From: JBFMFB01 sp040752115
Lineage (GTDB): Bacteria > Pseudomonadota > Gammaproteobacteria > Burkholderiales > Sulfuricellaceae
Assembly: GCA_040752115.1 (NCBI GenBank)
Contig: JBFMFB010000001.1
Location: 1-64,000, forward strand
Reading direction: 5' to 3'
Length of the DNA stretch: 64,000 nt
Under the pieces are notes generated by a model. It made no database searches, had not been told where the DNA came from, and was given only the letters and a program-made list of their open reading frames with translations. Below, in pieces: positions 53,803 to 63,253 of the stretch. Both the position numbers and the translations under genes were made by a program. Numbering within the stretch: the first letter of the stretch is position 1; every line of letters begins with the position of its first letter.

Positions 53803-55428
53803 ATGACACTCCATCTTGCTGTGCCCGCGCCGGACCAGAACGCGAATTTAACCGTAGAAACGCGCCCCCCGCAAGTCAGCGAATGGCTTGAGTCCCTTCC
53901 TCTCAGCAATTTGAGCGAAGCTGCACGTGCCCTCAGCGACGCGCTGAACGCCCTGAACCGCTCCAAGATAAACGAAGAAACACGCCTCAAACTGCTGGAG
54001 CTGTACCGCTCCACCATTCACCGCCTGCTCCCCGCGCTGGAAGCGCAATTTTCCGGTTTGCCCTTGCCCCTGCCCGAAAAAGCCCGCCAGATCGCCAACC
54101 AAACCCGCCAGCTGCAGGTGGAGCTGGCGAATGGCTATAAGCTCATTCTGCTGGATTACATCAACCACCGGGCCGGTTTCGGCACGGACAGGCTGCTGCC
54201 GCTGGTCGTGGAACGTGCGCTTGCAAGCTTGAGCCGGATTCTGACGGTCTGCTATCAAACCTATGCCCCCACGCCAGCCGGCGTCTGGTCGGAAATTCAC
54301 CAATTGTTCCGGTATGCCGCCCAGGAGAAGATCCAGGATGAACCCGTGGCGGACATGGGACGACAAAGCAGCATCAGCCTCGCCTACAAGCAGATTCTGC
54401 TGCTGACGCTGGTGGATCCGTACCGGCTCATGCAGGGGGAAGCCGGCAAAGTCATGGAATACCTGACGCACTTCGGCAGCCATGCCCAGCTCCAGCCGCT
54501 GGCGCAGACCAGCAACCCTGCCGCGCTCTTCCTGGTACGCCTGGACAGCGACAAGCCGCCCAAGGCGCTGGCGCACAACGCTGCGATCACCGACGCGCGC
54601 ACCGATATTCTGCTCAACACCATCGAGCTGGCGCGGATGCTGCACCACCAAATCCTTCGGCTGGAGACCGGCGATTCGCCCAAATCGCTGTTTCTCCCGG
54701 ACGACGCCAAGGATCCGGCCTACCAGGGAATGCTGCGGCGCATGCTCAAGCATTGGGGGGTGGCGCCCAAGCGCATTTTCAAGCGGACGCTCAAAGAAGC
54801 CGGCATGGGAGTGCATGCGGACTCCCGCATGGAAATCTGCAGCGGCATTCGCACCATTTACTACTTCCTGAACGGCAAAAAACCGTTTGTTCCGCCGGAA
54901 CTGGCAAAAAAAGCCGAAGAAAACGAGATTACGCTGCAATTTCCGACTGCGGCGCTGGAAGCCGGCAGCCAACGGACCTTCACCACTTCCGAGTGGGCGA
55001 TCGTGAATGAAAGCGCCGGCGGCCTGGCCATACGCAAGGCCTCCACGGCCCCTACCGACACCACGGTAGGCGAAGTCATCGGCCTGCACGCGAAACAGAC
55101 CGGCACGTGGAACATCGGGGTAGTGCGCTGGGTGCACAGCGAAAACCCCGACCACCTGGAGATGGGGACGCAAATGCTGGCGCCCCGGGCATCCCCAGCC
55201 GCGATCAAACCCGTCATTGCCAGCGCCGCCGCCGTATTCCAGGCTGCGCTGCTGTTGCCGGAAATTCCTTCTCTCAAACAGCCCGCGTCAATCGTGGCAC
55301 CGCGCGGTACCTTCCAGCCGCAGCGCGAGTTTCATCTGCTGCAGGACGGGTCAACCCAGGCCATCCGCGCCACCAAGCTGGTGGAACAAACCACCAGTTT
55401 CGACTTGTTCGAATTCGGCCTTTCCTGA
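53803..55428 (+). CDS. Large soluble protein, possible PilZ-like C-terminus
   Basis: 541-residue protein with no signal peptide or membrane segment. The first 380 residues are helix-rich and of no family I recognise (SEAARALSDALNALNRSKI; LMQGEAGKVMEYLTHFG). Residues about 400-460 contain NESAGGLAI, matching the PilZ NxSxxG motif, but no RxxxR pair is visible, so c-di-GMP binding is unsure. A diguanylate cyclase gene lies about 1.2 kb upstream. Similar betaproteobacterial proteins exist, from memory. Start ATG 53803. Confidence 0.7.
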   Translation: MTLHLAVPAPDQNANLTVETRPPQVSEWLESLPLSNLSEAARALSDALNALNRSKINEETRLKLLELYRSTIHRLLPALEAQFSGLPLPLPEKARQIANQTRQLQVELANGYKLILLDYINHRAGFGTDRLLPLVVERALASLSRILTVCYQTYAPTPAGVWSEIHQLFRYAAQEKIQDEPVADMGRQSSISLAYKQILLLTLVDPYRLMQGEAGKVMEYLTHFGSHAQLQPLAQTSNPAALFLVRLDSDKPPKALAHNAAITDARTDILLNTIELARMLHHQILRLETGDSPKSLFLPDDAKDPAYQGMLRRMLKHWGVAPKRIFKRTLKEAGMGVHADSRMEICSGIRTIYYFLNGKKPFVPPELAKKAEENEITLQFPTAALEAGSQRTFTTSEWAIVNESAGGLAIRKASTAPTDTTVGEVIGLHAKQTGTWNIGVVRWVHSENPDHLEMGTQMLAPRASPAAIKPVIASAAAVFQAALLLPEIPSLKQPASIVAPRGTFQPQREFHLLQDGSTQAIRATKLVEQTTSFDLFEFGLS

Positions 55429-55436
55429 GGTCTGCT

Positions 55437-56651
55437 TCAGCGCGTAAGATAAAGCTCACGCAACGACCCTGCCATCGCCTCATCCAGCCGGGCGGAGGTA
55501 TCCTTGAGCAACACCGCCAGCCTCTTGTCCAGCTCGCCTTCGGCCGGCACGTCCTCCGGCTTGAAAACAAACTGCCGGAATACATCCGCGATGCGGATGT
55601 CGGCCGGGCTGCGCGACAGCGCCCATGCGTTGCCGGCCACCCGGTGCGCCCAACTGGCTGCGCTCAACCGCTCCAGAACGTCTTCGATCTCTTCCAGCCC
55701 CAGCCTCGCCTCGTCCCGTAACTCCTGGAGCCTTACCGCCTCCCCCGCCTGCTGGGCGCGGTAAAGCGCATGGAGGATGCGCAATACCTCGTAGAACAGA
55801 CGACCGGGCGTCTTCTCGATCTGCCAGGCACCGCCCCGCCAGTGCGACAGGCTGGCCGCAACCAGGGCGCCGGCAACCACAGCCAGCCAGGACGAATAAA
55901 CCCACAACAGGAACAGCGGCAGGCTCGCGAAGGCGCCGTAAACCAGGGTATAGGTGGAAAACTTGACAATGTAGGCGGTAAAAATCTTGTTCACAACCTC
56001 CAGCCCCACGCCGGCCACCAATCCGCCGATCGCCGCATGCTTCACCGGCACATAGCGGTTCGGCACGATCCGGTACAGGAGCGCGAAGGTGAAAATCGCC
56101 AGCGCCACCGGCACCAGCTTGAGCACGAACTCGCCGAGAGCGGGAATCTTGGCCACCACGCCGAGCGACAGGCTGACCATGTAGTAGGTGAGCGACAGGC
56201 TGCCGCCGATCACGAGCGGCCCCAGGGTCAGCGCCGCCCAGTAGATCAGGAACCGCTGCAACAGCGGGCGCGGCCTGCGCACGCGCCAGATCATGTTGAA
56301 TGCGTGATCGATCGTCAGCATCAGCATGAAGGCGGTCACGCCAAACAGCGCCGTGCCGAGGGCCGTCAGCCGCCCGGCCTTCTCTGAAAACTGAGGCAGG
56401 TAAACGGTAATGATCTTGCTCGCGGCGCCAGGCACCAGATTGGTCAGGATAAAAACCTTGAGCTGAACCATCAAGGAAGAAAACACCGGAAAGGCCGAAA
56501 TCACGGTCAGCGCGATGACGATCAGGGGAACCAGCGACAACAGTGTAGTGTAGGTCAGGCTGGCGGCAATCTGCAGACAGCGGTCCTCGTAAAAGCGCTG
56601 CGACAGAAAGCGCAAGAAGCTGGCGAGATGGAGAATTTTCTTGGCGGGCAT
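55437..56651 (-). CDS. YihY/UPF0761-family inner-membrane protein
   Basis: 404-residue protein of the YihY (formerly RNase BN-like) family. Six membrane helices occupy the first 280 residues (AASLTYTTLLSLVPLIVIALTVI; ALFGVTAFMLMLTIDHAFNMIW; GGLVAGVGLEVVNKIFTAYIV; SLPLFLLWVYSSWLAVVAGALVAAS). The remaining 120 residues form a soluble winged-helix-like tail. The RNase BN name is not supported by this family; its role is unclear. Convergent with the 541-residue gene. Confidence 0.92.
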   Translation of the reverse strand: MPAKKILHLASFLRFLSQRFYEDRCLQIAASLTYTTLLSLVPLIVIALTVISAFPVFSSLMVQLKVFILTNLVPGAASKIITVYLPQFSEKAGRLTALGTALFGVTAFMLMLTIDHAFNMIWRVRRPRPLLQRFLIYWAALTLGPLVIGGSLSLTYYMVSLSLGVVAKIPALGEFVLKLVPVALAIFTFALLYRIVPNRYVPVKHAAIGGLVAGVGLEVVNKIFTAYIVKFSTYTLVYGAFASLPLFLLWVYSSWLAVVAGALVAASLSHWRGGAWQIEKTPGRLFYEVLRILHALYRAQQAGEAVRLQELRDEARLGLEEIEDVLERLSAASWAHRVAGNAWALSRSPADIRIADVFRQFVFKPEDVPAEGELDKRLAVLLKDTSARLDEAMAGSLRELYLTR

Positions 56652-56826
56652 TTTTCAGGAGCAGGAACTGGATCTTCGAAACGATGGGCAGCGGACAGTA
56701 TAACGGCGCGCTTCTGTTTCGCGAAGCGCAGGGTGCCAGGGACAAGCCCTGAATTTTTTGGACCGGAAGCATTCCAACCAAAAGGTTACAATTGGCATTT
56801 TGGCGGGGATTGCAGACGAGGGAGCG

Positions 56827-57954
56827 ATGGTCGATCTGGCGAGCAAAATTCTGCTGCACGACAAGCTGCGCTTCTTCACCACTTTGTTCGGCGTGGCATT
56901 CGCCGTGACGCTGGTGCTCGTGCAGGTGGGCCTGTTCGTGGGGCTGCTGGATAACGCCACCATCACCATCCGCAAGCTCGACGCCGAAATCTGGGTCATC
57001 CCCAAAAATACGCCCAACGTAGACTTCGCCAACAACTTCCCGGAAACCCTGGTACAGCGGGTGCGTTCGATCCCTGGCGTGGCACGCGCCGACAACCTGC
57101 TCGTCTCCTTCATGCAGGTCACCCTGCCCACCGGCGCAAAAGAAGGCATTGTGGTGTATGGCCTGGAAGACTTCACGCGCTGGAAATTTCCCTGGAACGT
57201 CGCGCAGGGCAACCTCGCCGATTTGCGGCGCGGTGATTATTTCTTCCTCGACGAGTCTGCGGTAAAGCGGTTTGGGCCCTTTTCCGTAGGAGATTATCGC
57301 GAGGTACTGGATCGCCGCATGAAGATCATCGGCATCACGCGCGAGGCTCGCTCTTTCACCACCACCCCCATCGCGTTCATGGATTACCGGATTGCGCAGG
57401 CCATCGGCGGCGATTTCTTCTCCGGCCGCACCGCCTACATCATTGTCAAGCTGGCGCCGGACGCGAACGAGCAGGCGGTGCTGGCGGAAATCCGCCGGCG
57501 GCTGCCGTATAACGACGTGCTCACCAGGGAAGATTGGGCCACGCAGTCGCGAGATTACTGGGTCAACAGCACCGGCATCGGGCTCAATATGTACCTGACT
57601 GCGTTTCTGGGATGCCTGGTGGGCGTGGTGGTCGTCGCGCAGACGCTCTACACCATGACCATGGAGCACCTCAAGGAATTCGGCACGGTCAAGGCGATCG
57701 GCGGAACCAATATGGACATCTACCGGATACTTGCGAAGCAGGCCACGATTTCAGCGATCACGGGCTTCCTGCTGGGCCTGGGACTGGCCCATGCGCTGCA
57801 GCCGATGGTGGCGAACCTTGACCTCAAGCTGATCATGTCGCGGGAGCTGGTGGTCTCGGTGTTCGCCGGGACCTGGCTGTTGTGCCTGGCTGCGGCAATG
57901 ATTTCGTTCCGCAAGGTGGCTTCCATCGACCCGGCGCTGGTGTTCAGGACCTGA
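56827..57954 (+). CDS. DevC-type ABC transporter permease
   Basis: 375-residue FtsX-like permease of the DevC kind. It has an N-terminal membrane helix (FFTTLFGVAFAVTLVLVQVGLFVGLLD), a large periplasmic domain from about 45 to 240, and three C-terminal helices (LTAFLGCLVGVVVVAQTLYTM; ISAITGFLLGLGLAHAL; VVSVFAGTWLLCLAAAMISF). Start ATG 56827 matches the family. It is first of three genes (permease, ATPase, adaptor), the DevBCA set that exports lipids, glycolipids or other substrates via a TolC. Confidence 0.92.
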   Translation: MVDLASKILLHDKLRFFTTLFGVAFAVTLVLVQVGLFVGLLDNATITIRKLDAEIWVIPKNTPNVDFANNFPETLVQRVRSIPGVARADNLLVSFMQVTLPTGAKEGIVVYGLEDFTRWKFPWNVAQGNLADLRRGDYFFLDESAVKRFGPFSVGDYREVLDRRMKIIGITREARSFTTTPIAFMDYRIAQAIGGDFFSGRTAYIIVKLAPDANEQAVLAEIRRRLPYNDVLTREDWATQSRDYWVNSTGIGLNMYLTAFLGCLVGVVVVAQTLYTMTMEHLKEFGTVKAIGGTNMDIYRILAKQATISAITGFLLGLGLAHALQPMVANLDLKLIMSRELVVSVFAGTWLLCLAAAMISFRKVASIDPALVFRT

Positions 57955-57965
57955 GGAAGCCCGCC

Positions 57966-58640
57966 ATGGCTGTGCTCGAAGCCCGCGACATCACCAAGAC
58001 CTTCCGTGAAGGCAGGCAGACCGTGCAGGTGCTGAACGGCATCAGCCTCGCCCTCGAGCGCGGAGAGATCGTCACCCTGGAGGGGCCTTCCGGGTCGGGG
58101 AAAACCACGCTGCTGTCGATACTCGGGTGCATTCTCACGGCCACCACCGGCGCGGTCGCGATCGAGGGCAACGCTGCCGATCCGTACCGCCTAGCGGAGA
58201 TACGCAGGAAATCCATCGGCTTCGTGTTTCAGCAATTCAATCTCTTCCCCTCGCTCACCGCCGCAGAAAACGTCGAATACGCGCTCAACATCAAAGGCAT
58301 GAAGGGCCCGGAGGCGGCGCGCGAGGCGGCGCGCACGCTCGATTCGGTCGGACTCGCCGAGCGCAGGAATTTTCTGCCGCAGGACTTGTCCGGCGGGCAG
58401 AAACAGCGCGTTGCCATCGCCCGGGCGCTGGCGGGAACATCGCCGATCATCCTGGCCGACGAGCCCACCGCCAACCTCGATTCGCACACCGGCGGCCAGG
58501 TGCTGGAGCTGTTTCGCAGGCTGGCCAAGGAAGAAAACCGGGCGCTCCTGATCGTGACTCATGACCCGCAGGTGCGCGGAGTTTCGGACCGGGTGCTGCG
58601 TATCCGTGACGGCAGGTTGATAAACGGAGGTAGCGCATGA
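57966..58640 (+). CDS. ABC transporter ATPase (DevA/LolD-type)
   Basis: 224-residue ATP-binding subunit. Walker A GPSGSGKTT, Q-loop FVFQQFNLF, signature LSGGQKQR and Walker B ILADEPT are all present. The short size and sequence fit the MacB/LolD/DevA group that powers FtsX-like permeases by mechanotransmission. It is 11 bp after the permease, and its stop overlaps the adaptor gene's start. Confidence 0.94.
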   Translation: MAVLEARDITKTFREGRQTVQVLNGISLALERGEIVTLEGPSGSGKTTLLSILGCILTATTGAVAIEGNAADPYRLAEIRRKSIGFVFQQFNLFPSLTAAENVEYALNIKGMKGPEAAREAARTLDSVGLAERRNFLPQDLSGGQKQRVAIARALAGTSPIILADEPTANLDSHTGGQVLELFRRLAKEENRALLIVTHDPQVRGVSDRVLRIRDGRLINGGSA

Positions 58641-59533
58641 TTTCTACGCTGAAGCCGCTCGGACTCGCCCTCGCCGTGCTGACTGTCCTTTTCTCGTCGG
58701 CATGCACAAAACAGCCGGATGCGCCCGGACAGAATGCGGCTGCGGGATTAACGTCCGCAAAAGCTGCCGAGGGCGGACGGGTTATCGCTGAAGGACGTCT
58801 TGTCGCCTACCCCGGCGCCGAAGTCATGATCAGCTCCGAACTCGCCGGCGTAATCCTGCGCCTCCCCGTAGATGAAAAAAGCACGGTAGGCAAGGGAGAC
58901 GTAATCGCCGAACTGAAAGCGGACGAACTGCGTGCGCTGCTTGCCGAGGCCAAGGCAAAAACCGCGGAAGCGCAGGCCGATCTGAATTTGGCGCAAGTCG
59001 AAGTCGCGCGGGCGGAAAAGCTGTGGGATCAGCAAATGGGTAGCAGGCAAATGCTGGAGCGGGCCCAGCGGGATCGTGACGTCGCCCGGGCCCGATTCAA
59101 CACCGGGCAGGCCAGCGTGCGGCGGATAGAGGCGACGCTGGCCAAATCGCTGATCCTGTCGCCCATTGACGGTACCGTCATCGCCCGGAACGCAAACCCG
59201 GGGGAAACGGTGGAGGCGGGTACCCGCCTCGTCGCCATCGCAGACCTTGGGCGAACCCGCATCGAAGCGGAGGTGGACGAATACGACGCCGGGCGGATCA
59301 AGGCAGGCATGCCAGCAACGGTGACCGCCGAGGGTTTCGGCAATATCGCCTGGAAAGGCCGGGTGGAGGAAATACCGGACCAGGTCGTCGGCCGCCGCCT
59401 GAGGCCCCAAGACCCCGGAAAGCCATCCGACACCCGCGTGCTGCTCATCAAGATCGCTTTGCTAGAGCCCACACCGCTCAAGCTGGGCCAGCGAGTCGAG
59501 GTGGCAATCCGGACCGATGCCGAATCGAAATAA
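58637..59533 (+). CDS. DevB-like HlyD-family adaptor
   Basis: 298-residue membrane-fusion adaptor. The N-terminus is hydrophobic with a possible lipid-attached cysteine C23 (FSSACTKQ). A lipoyl-like half (AYPGAEVMISSELAGVILRLPVDEKSTVGKGDVIAEL), a long coiled coil (LRALLAEAKAKTAEAQADLNLAQVEVARAEKLWDQQ) and a barrel domain are seen. ATG overlaps the ATPase stop. A CACGAAT palindrome follows. Confidence 0.9.
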   Translation: MISTLKPLGLALAVLTVLFSSACTKQPDAPGQNAAAGLTSAKAAEGGRVIAEGRLVAYPGAEVMISSELAGVILRLPVDEKSTVGKGDVIAELKADELRALLAEAKAKTAEAQADLNLAQVEVARAEKLWDQQMGSRQMLERAQRDRDVARARFNTGQASVRRIEATLAKSLILSPIDGTVIARNANPGETVEAGTRLVAIADLGRTRIEAEVDEYDAGRIKAGMPATVTAEGFGNIAWKGRVEEIPDQVVGRRLRPQDPGKPSDTRVLLIKIALLEPTPLKLGQRVEVAIRTDAESK

Positions 59534-59534
59534 T

Positions 59535-59695
59535 CCTAGAAAAAGCGATTAACCACGAATTTGCACGAATGTTCACGAATAATCAACGAATAACCATTCT
59601 TGCTTGGCTCATCCGTTGGGTGAGGCGAAATTATGCCCTAACTATTTGTGCTCATTCGTGAAAATTCGTGTCATTCGTGGTTAACTGCCGTTTTA
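59535..59695. repeat. CACGAAT palindrome, copy 8 (devB/mgtA)
   Basis: Outer end CCTAGAAAAAGCGATTAACC matches copy 1. The left arm has ACCACGAATTTGCACGAATG then TTCACGAATAA; the right arm is its near complement ending TCATTCGTGGTTAA. The genes on either side converge, so it could terminate both transcripts. Confidence 0.87.
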
Positions 59696-59718
59696 CGGAT
59701 GATTAATGCGTTCCTGGG

Positions 59719-62394
59719 TCAGTCCAGCCCGAAGCGCCTGATCAAAAACGATTTCACCGCCTGCGTCAGCGTCAGGTAGCACGCCAGGATCGCTGCCAGC
59801 GCGAACCAGTATTTCGCCGGCAGGGGGACGAAGCCGAACGACGTTGCGAAGGGTGAAAACGGCAGCCATGCACCGATGCCGCAGATGGCGATCCCGGTCA
59901 GCATCAGCGGCAGACTGGCACGGCTCTCCACGAACGGCAGCCGGCCGGTACGGATGATGTGCACGATCAGCGTCTGCGACAGCAGCGACTCGACGAACCA
60001 GCCGGTCTGGAACAGCGCGGCGTTGTTCCAGGCATCGAAGCCCCACAGCAAGGTAAAGTAGGTCGCATAATCGAAAATCGAACTCAGCGGTCCGATGAAC
60101 AGCACGAACCGGGCAATGTTGCCAATATCCCACTGGCGCGGCGTTTTGAGATATTCCGCATCGACGTTGTCGGTCGCGATCGAGGTCTGGGAAAAATCGT
60201 AGAACAGGTTGTTGAGCAGCACCTGCACCGGCGCCATCGGCAGGAACGGCAAGAAAGCGCTCGCCCCGACCACGCTCAGCGTGTTGCCGAAGCCCGAGCT
60301 CGCCCCCATCTTGATGTACTTGACGATGTTGCCGAACACCCGCCGCCCCTCGGCCACGCCCTCTTGCAGCACCAGCAGGCTCTTCTCCAGCAGGATGATG
60401 TCCGCCGATTCCTTGGCGACGTCCACGGCATTGTCCACCGAAATGCCCACGTCCGCCGCCTTCAGCGCCGGCCCGTCATTGATGCCATCCCCGAGGAAAC
60501 CGACGACATGGCCCCGGCGGTGCAGCGCCGCAACCATCCTGGCCTTCTGCGCCGGCAGCAGCTTGGCAAACACCGTCGCATGCTCGGCCACCTCGGCGAG
60601 CGCTTCGTCCGACATCGCATCAACCTCGCTGCCTAGCACCACGCGGTCGACGTGCAGCCCCACCTCCCTGCACACCTTGCGCGTAATGACTTCGTTGTCG
60701 CCGGTCAGAATCTTCACCCTCACCCCGTATTTGCCCAGCGCAGAAATCGCTGCAGCGGCGCTGTCCTTGGGCGGATCGAGGAACGCGATGTAACCCAGCA
60801 GGATCAGATCGGATTCATCTTTGACCGAATAGACGGCCTGCTCGGGCGGAATTTCCTTGTAGGCGATGGCGATGACGCGAAAGCCGTCCTCATTGAGCTC
60901 GCGGGTCACGTCCTGGAGCCGTGTCAGATGCGCTTCGTCCAGATCGAAAGCCGCGCCGTCCGCTTCCCCTTGGCGACACACGCTGAATACTTCCTCCACC
61001 GCCCCCTTGCAGATCAGGATGTGCCGGTCGCCGTGCTCCACCACCACCGACATGCGGCGGCGGGTGAAATCGAACGGAATCTCGTCCACCATGCGGTATT
61101 CGCTCTCGACGCGCAGTTCCTCGCGCAGATCCATATGCTGCAGCACCGCGACATCGAGCAGATTTTTCAGGCCGGACTGATAAAAGCTGTTGAGAAAGGC
61201 ATACTCCAGCACGTCGTCGCTTTCGTTGCCGTAGATGTCGACGTGCCGTTCCAGGATGATTCTGTCCTGGGTCAGCGTACCGGTCTTGTCGGTGCACAGC
61301 ACGTCCATCGCGCCAAAATTCTGGATGGCGTTCAGGCGCTTCACGATCACCTTCTTGCGCGACATGGCGATCGCGCCCTTAGCCAGATTGATGGTGACGA
61401 TCATCGGCAGCATCTCCGGAGTCAGCCCTACCGCCACTGCCAGTGCGAACAGGAACGCCTCCAGCCAGTTGCCTTTGGTCAGGCCGTTGATCAGGAACAC
61501 CAGCGGCACCATCACCAGCATGAAGCGGATCATGAGCCAGGTGAAGCGGTTCACCCCCTTGTCGAAACCCGTCAGCACACGCGGGCCGGAGATGCTCCCC
61601 GCGAGCGAGCCGAAATAGGTCGCGCCCCCCGTCAGCACGACGACGGCCGTAGCCGCGCCACTCACCACGTTGGTGCCCATGAAGCAGGTATTCGCCAGCT
61701 CCAGCGGGTTTTTGGCGCCGGAGGCATCGGCGGCGGCGAACTTTTCCACCGGGAGGGCTTCCCCGGTCAACGAAGACTGGTTCACGAACAGGTCCTTGGC
61801 AGAAAGAATGCGGACATCCGCCGGAATCATGTCTCCCGCGGAGAGGTGAACGACATCCCCCGGCACCAGTTTCTCGATTGGAATCTCCCTCTTTTCCTGG
61901 CCACGTGGCGCGAGAACGACTCCGGGCCTTTCCGCCGTTTCGGGCGGCACTCCCTTGCCTCTGCGCAATACTGTGGCGGTGGTGCTCACCATGGCGCGCA
62001 GCTTCTCGGCGGCGTTGCCGGAACGGTACTCCTGCAGGAAAGAAAGAAAAACGCTGATCCCCACCATGATCGAAATGATCACGGCGGCTTCCAGATCGCC
62101 CATGGCAAACGAGATTCCCGCAAGCGTCAAAAGCAGCAGGTTCAGCGGATTAGTAAAATGCTCAAGGAGCTGGAGGGCGGTGCTCCTGCGTGCCTCATGC
62201 GTGACCGCATTGGGGCCGAATTTCTTCAGCCGCTCCCCCGCCTCGCTCTCGCGCAGTCCCTCGGGCGAACTTTCGAGACGGTCGAGCGCCTCGCCTGCTT
62301 CAAGGAAAGCAATATCGAACAGGCGCGCAGAAACATGGCCCGCACTAGCGGAAGGGTTGGGACGGCGTGATCTGAACCAGGGAAGCAGAGCCAT
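59719..62394 (-). CDS. mgtA: P-type Mg2+-transporting ATPase (MgtA/MgtB type)
   Basis: About 891-898 residues. Phosphorylated aspartate D376 in DKTGT (376-380, counted from ATG 62415), phosphatase loop TGEALP (218-223), LKILTGDNE-like VKILTGDNEV and hinge GDGINDGPALKAADVGIS. Ten membrane helices are expected, with VPLVFLINGLTKGNWLEAFLFALAVAVGLTPEMLPM the ion path. This P-type group imports Mg2+. Start ATG 62415 or 62394. A hairpin (62422-62445) lies just upstream of the start. Confidence 0.93.
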   Translation of the reverse strand: MALLPWFRSRRPNPSASAGHVSARLFDIAFLEAGEALDRLESSPEGLRESEAGERLKKFGPNAVTHEARRSTALQLLEHFTNPLNLLLLTLAGISFAMGDLEAAVIISIMVGISVFLSFLQEYRSGNAAEKLRAMVSTTATVLRRGKGVPPETAERPGVVLAPRGQEKREIPIEKLVPGDVVHLSAGDMIPADVRILSAKDLFVNQSSLTGEALPVEKFAAADASGAKNPLELANTCFMGTNVVSGAATAVVVLTGGATYFGSLAGSISGPRVLTGFDKGVNRFTWLMIRFMLVMVPLVFLINGLTKGNWLEAFLFALAVAVGLTPEMLPMIVTINLAKGAIAMSRKKVIVKRLNAIQNFGAMDVLCTDKTGTLTQDRIILERHVDIYGNESDDVLEYAFLNSFYQSGLKNLLDVAVLQHMDLREELRVESEYRMVDEIPFDFTRRRMSVVVEHGDRHILICKGAVEEVFSVCRQGEADGAAFDLDEAHLTRLQDVTRELNEDGFRVIAIAYKEIPPEQAVYSVKDESDLILLGYIAFLDPPKDSAAAAISALGKYGVRVKILTGDNEVITRKVCREVGLHVDRVVLGSEVDAMSDEALAEVAEHATVFAKLLPAQKARMVAALHRRGHVVGFLGDGINDGPALKAADVGISVDNAVDVAKESADIILLEKSLLVLQEGVAEGRRVFGNIVKYIKMGASSGFGNTLSVVGASAFLPFLPMAPVQVLLNNLFYDFSQTSIATDNVDAEYLKTPRQWDIGNIARFVLFIGPLSSIFDYATYFTLLWGFDAWNNAALFQTGWFVESLLSQTLIVHIIRTGRLPFVESRASLPLMLTGIAICGIGAWLPFSPFATSFGFVPLPAKYWFALAAILACYLTLTQAVKSFLIRRFGLD

Positions 62395-62421
62395 GGAAAC
62401 GGACGCTCCGGACAACTCAAG

Positions 62422-62445
62422 CCGGGTGGGTCCCGAAAGACCCGG
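62422..62445 (-). promoter_or_regulatory. Hairpin in the mgtA leader
   Basis: CCGGGTCTTTCGGGACCC-type hairpin (read on the minus strand) immediately before mgtA. Mg2+-transporter leaders are often Mg2+-sensing, but this one is too short to class as a known riboswitch. Confidence 0.3.
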
Positions 62446-62511
62446 AGAAATAGAGACGGGACTGAATCGGGGAGGTCAAGAACCGATGCGCACAGCTTTT
62501 AAACAGCTTCT

Positions 62512-62526
62512 CAGAGCTTCCCTAGC
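62512..62526. repeat. TCAGAGCTTCCCTAG repeat arm at a stop codon
   Basis: Same motif as the palindrome at 43718-43815. It supplies the TAG stop (62522-62524) of the DUF4398-like gene. Confidence 0.75.
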
Positions 62527-63124
62527 GAAACAGGCAAGCCCGGTTAACAAAATCCCAGGCTGCCGCCCCCTGGCCGCGCTCCAGCGCTTCCCTGGATTGG
62601 CGAATCAATTCCTTGTCTGCGCGGGGATCGGCCGCACACAGGTCAAGCCGCTTAAGTGCCAGTACCCCATACGCACGGTTCTCGCCCGCACGGGCGTATT
62701 CTGACGCCAGGTTGGCTTCGGCCATCGCTCTGCGTTCATCGCCGCCTCGCGCCGCTTCCTGGGCGGATTTGAATGCCGTTACTGCCTCGGGGTCAAGCGC
62801 CTGTAGCATGGCTGCACGATCCATCGCCGCTTTCGCGCCGGCAATGGCCGCAGCGATGTTACGCGCCACCAGAGCCGCCTCCCGCGCCTGATTGGCCGAT
62901 TCCCGCGCCCCGGAATAACCGCCCAGCTCCAATTGCCTCTCTGCCTCCGCCAGCGCCTTCTTCGCCAAAACCAGACCTTCGCCGGCATATTCCCTGCCGC
63001 CTGCCTCCTCGGCGGATTTCAGCGCAGCCCTGGCGTCAGCCATTTCTTGCGTCGGCGCAACGGCGCAGGCCGCCAAGGCGGCAGCAAAAAGCTGGGCGAA
63101 AAGAACTGTACGCAAACGAGCCAT
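62522..63124 (-). CDS. DUF4398-like lipoprotein
   Basis: 200-residue lipoprotein, lipobox LAAC with C20 (start ATG 63124). The mature chain is all alpha: DARAALKSAEEAGGREYAGEGLVLAKKALAEAERQLELGGY and later helical repeats rich in alanine, as in DUF4398 proteins. Role unknown; may be envelope-associated. Its stop codon comes from a dispersed repeat arm. Confidence 0.78.
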   Translation of the reverse strand: MARLRTVLFAQLFAAALAACAVAPTQEMADARAALKSAEEAGGREYAGEGLVLAKKALAEAERQLELGGYSGARESANQAREAALVARNIAAAIAGAKAAMDRAAMLQALDPEAVTAFKSAQEAARGGDERRAMAEANLASEYARAGENRAYGVLALKRLDLCAADPRADKELIRQSREALERGQGAAAWDFVNRACLFR

Positions 63125-63253
63125 GTTTCGATACCCGGTTAATTCGCAAGAAACTAGCATCGCATTCATTTCCGTGTCAAGGCGAACCGGCCAAGGTACG
63201 CCGGTTTGCTATAATGGCCCGAAGGCCTGTCGGGGCCCACTGAGGAAATCGGC

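Noticed and set aside
55437..56651. Ribonuclease BN
   Set aside because: The YihY family is a membrane protein family and the RNase BN name was assigned in error; true RNase BN is a metallo-beta-lactamase protein.
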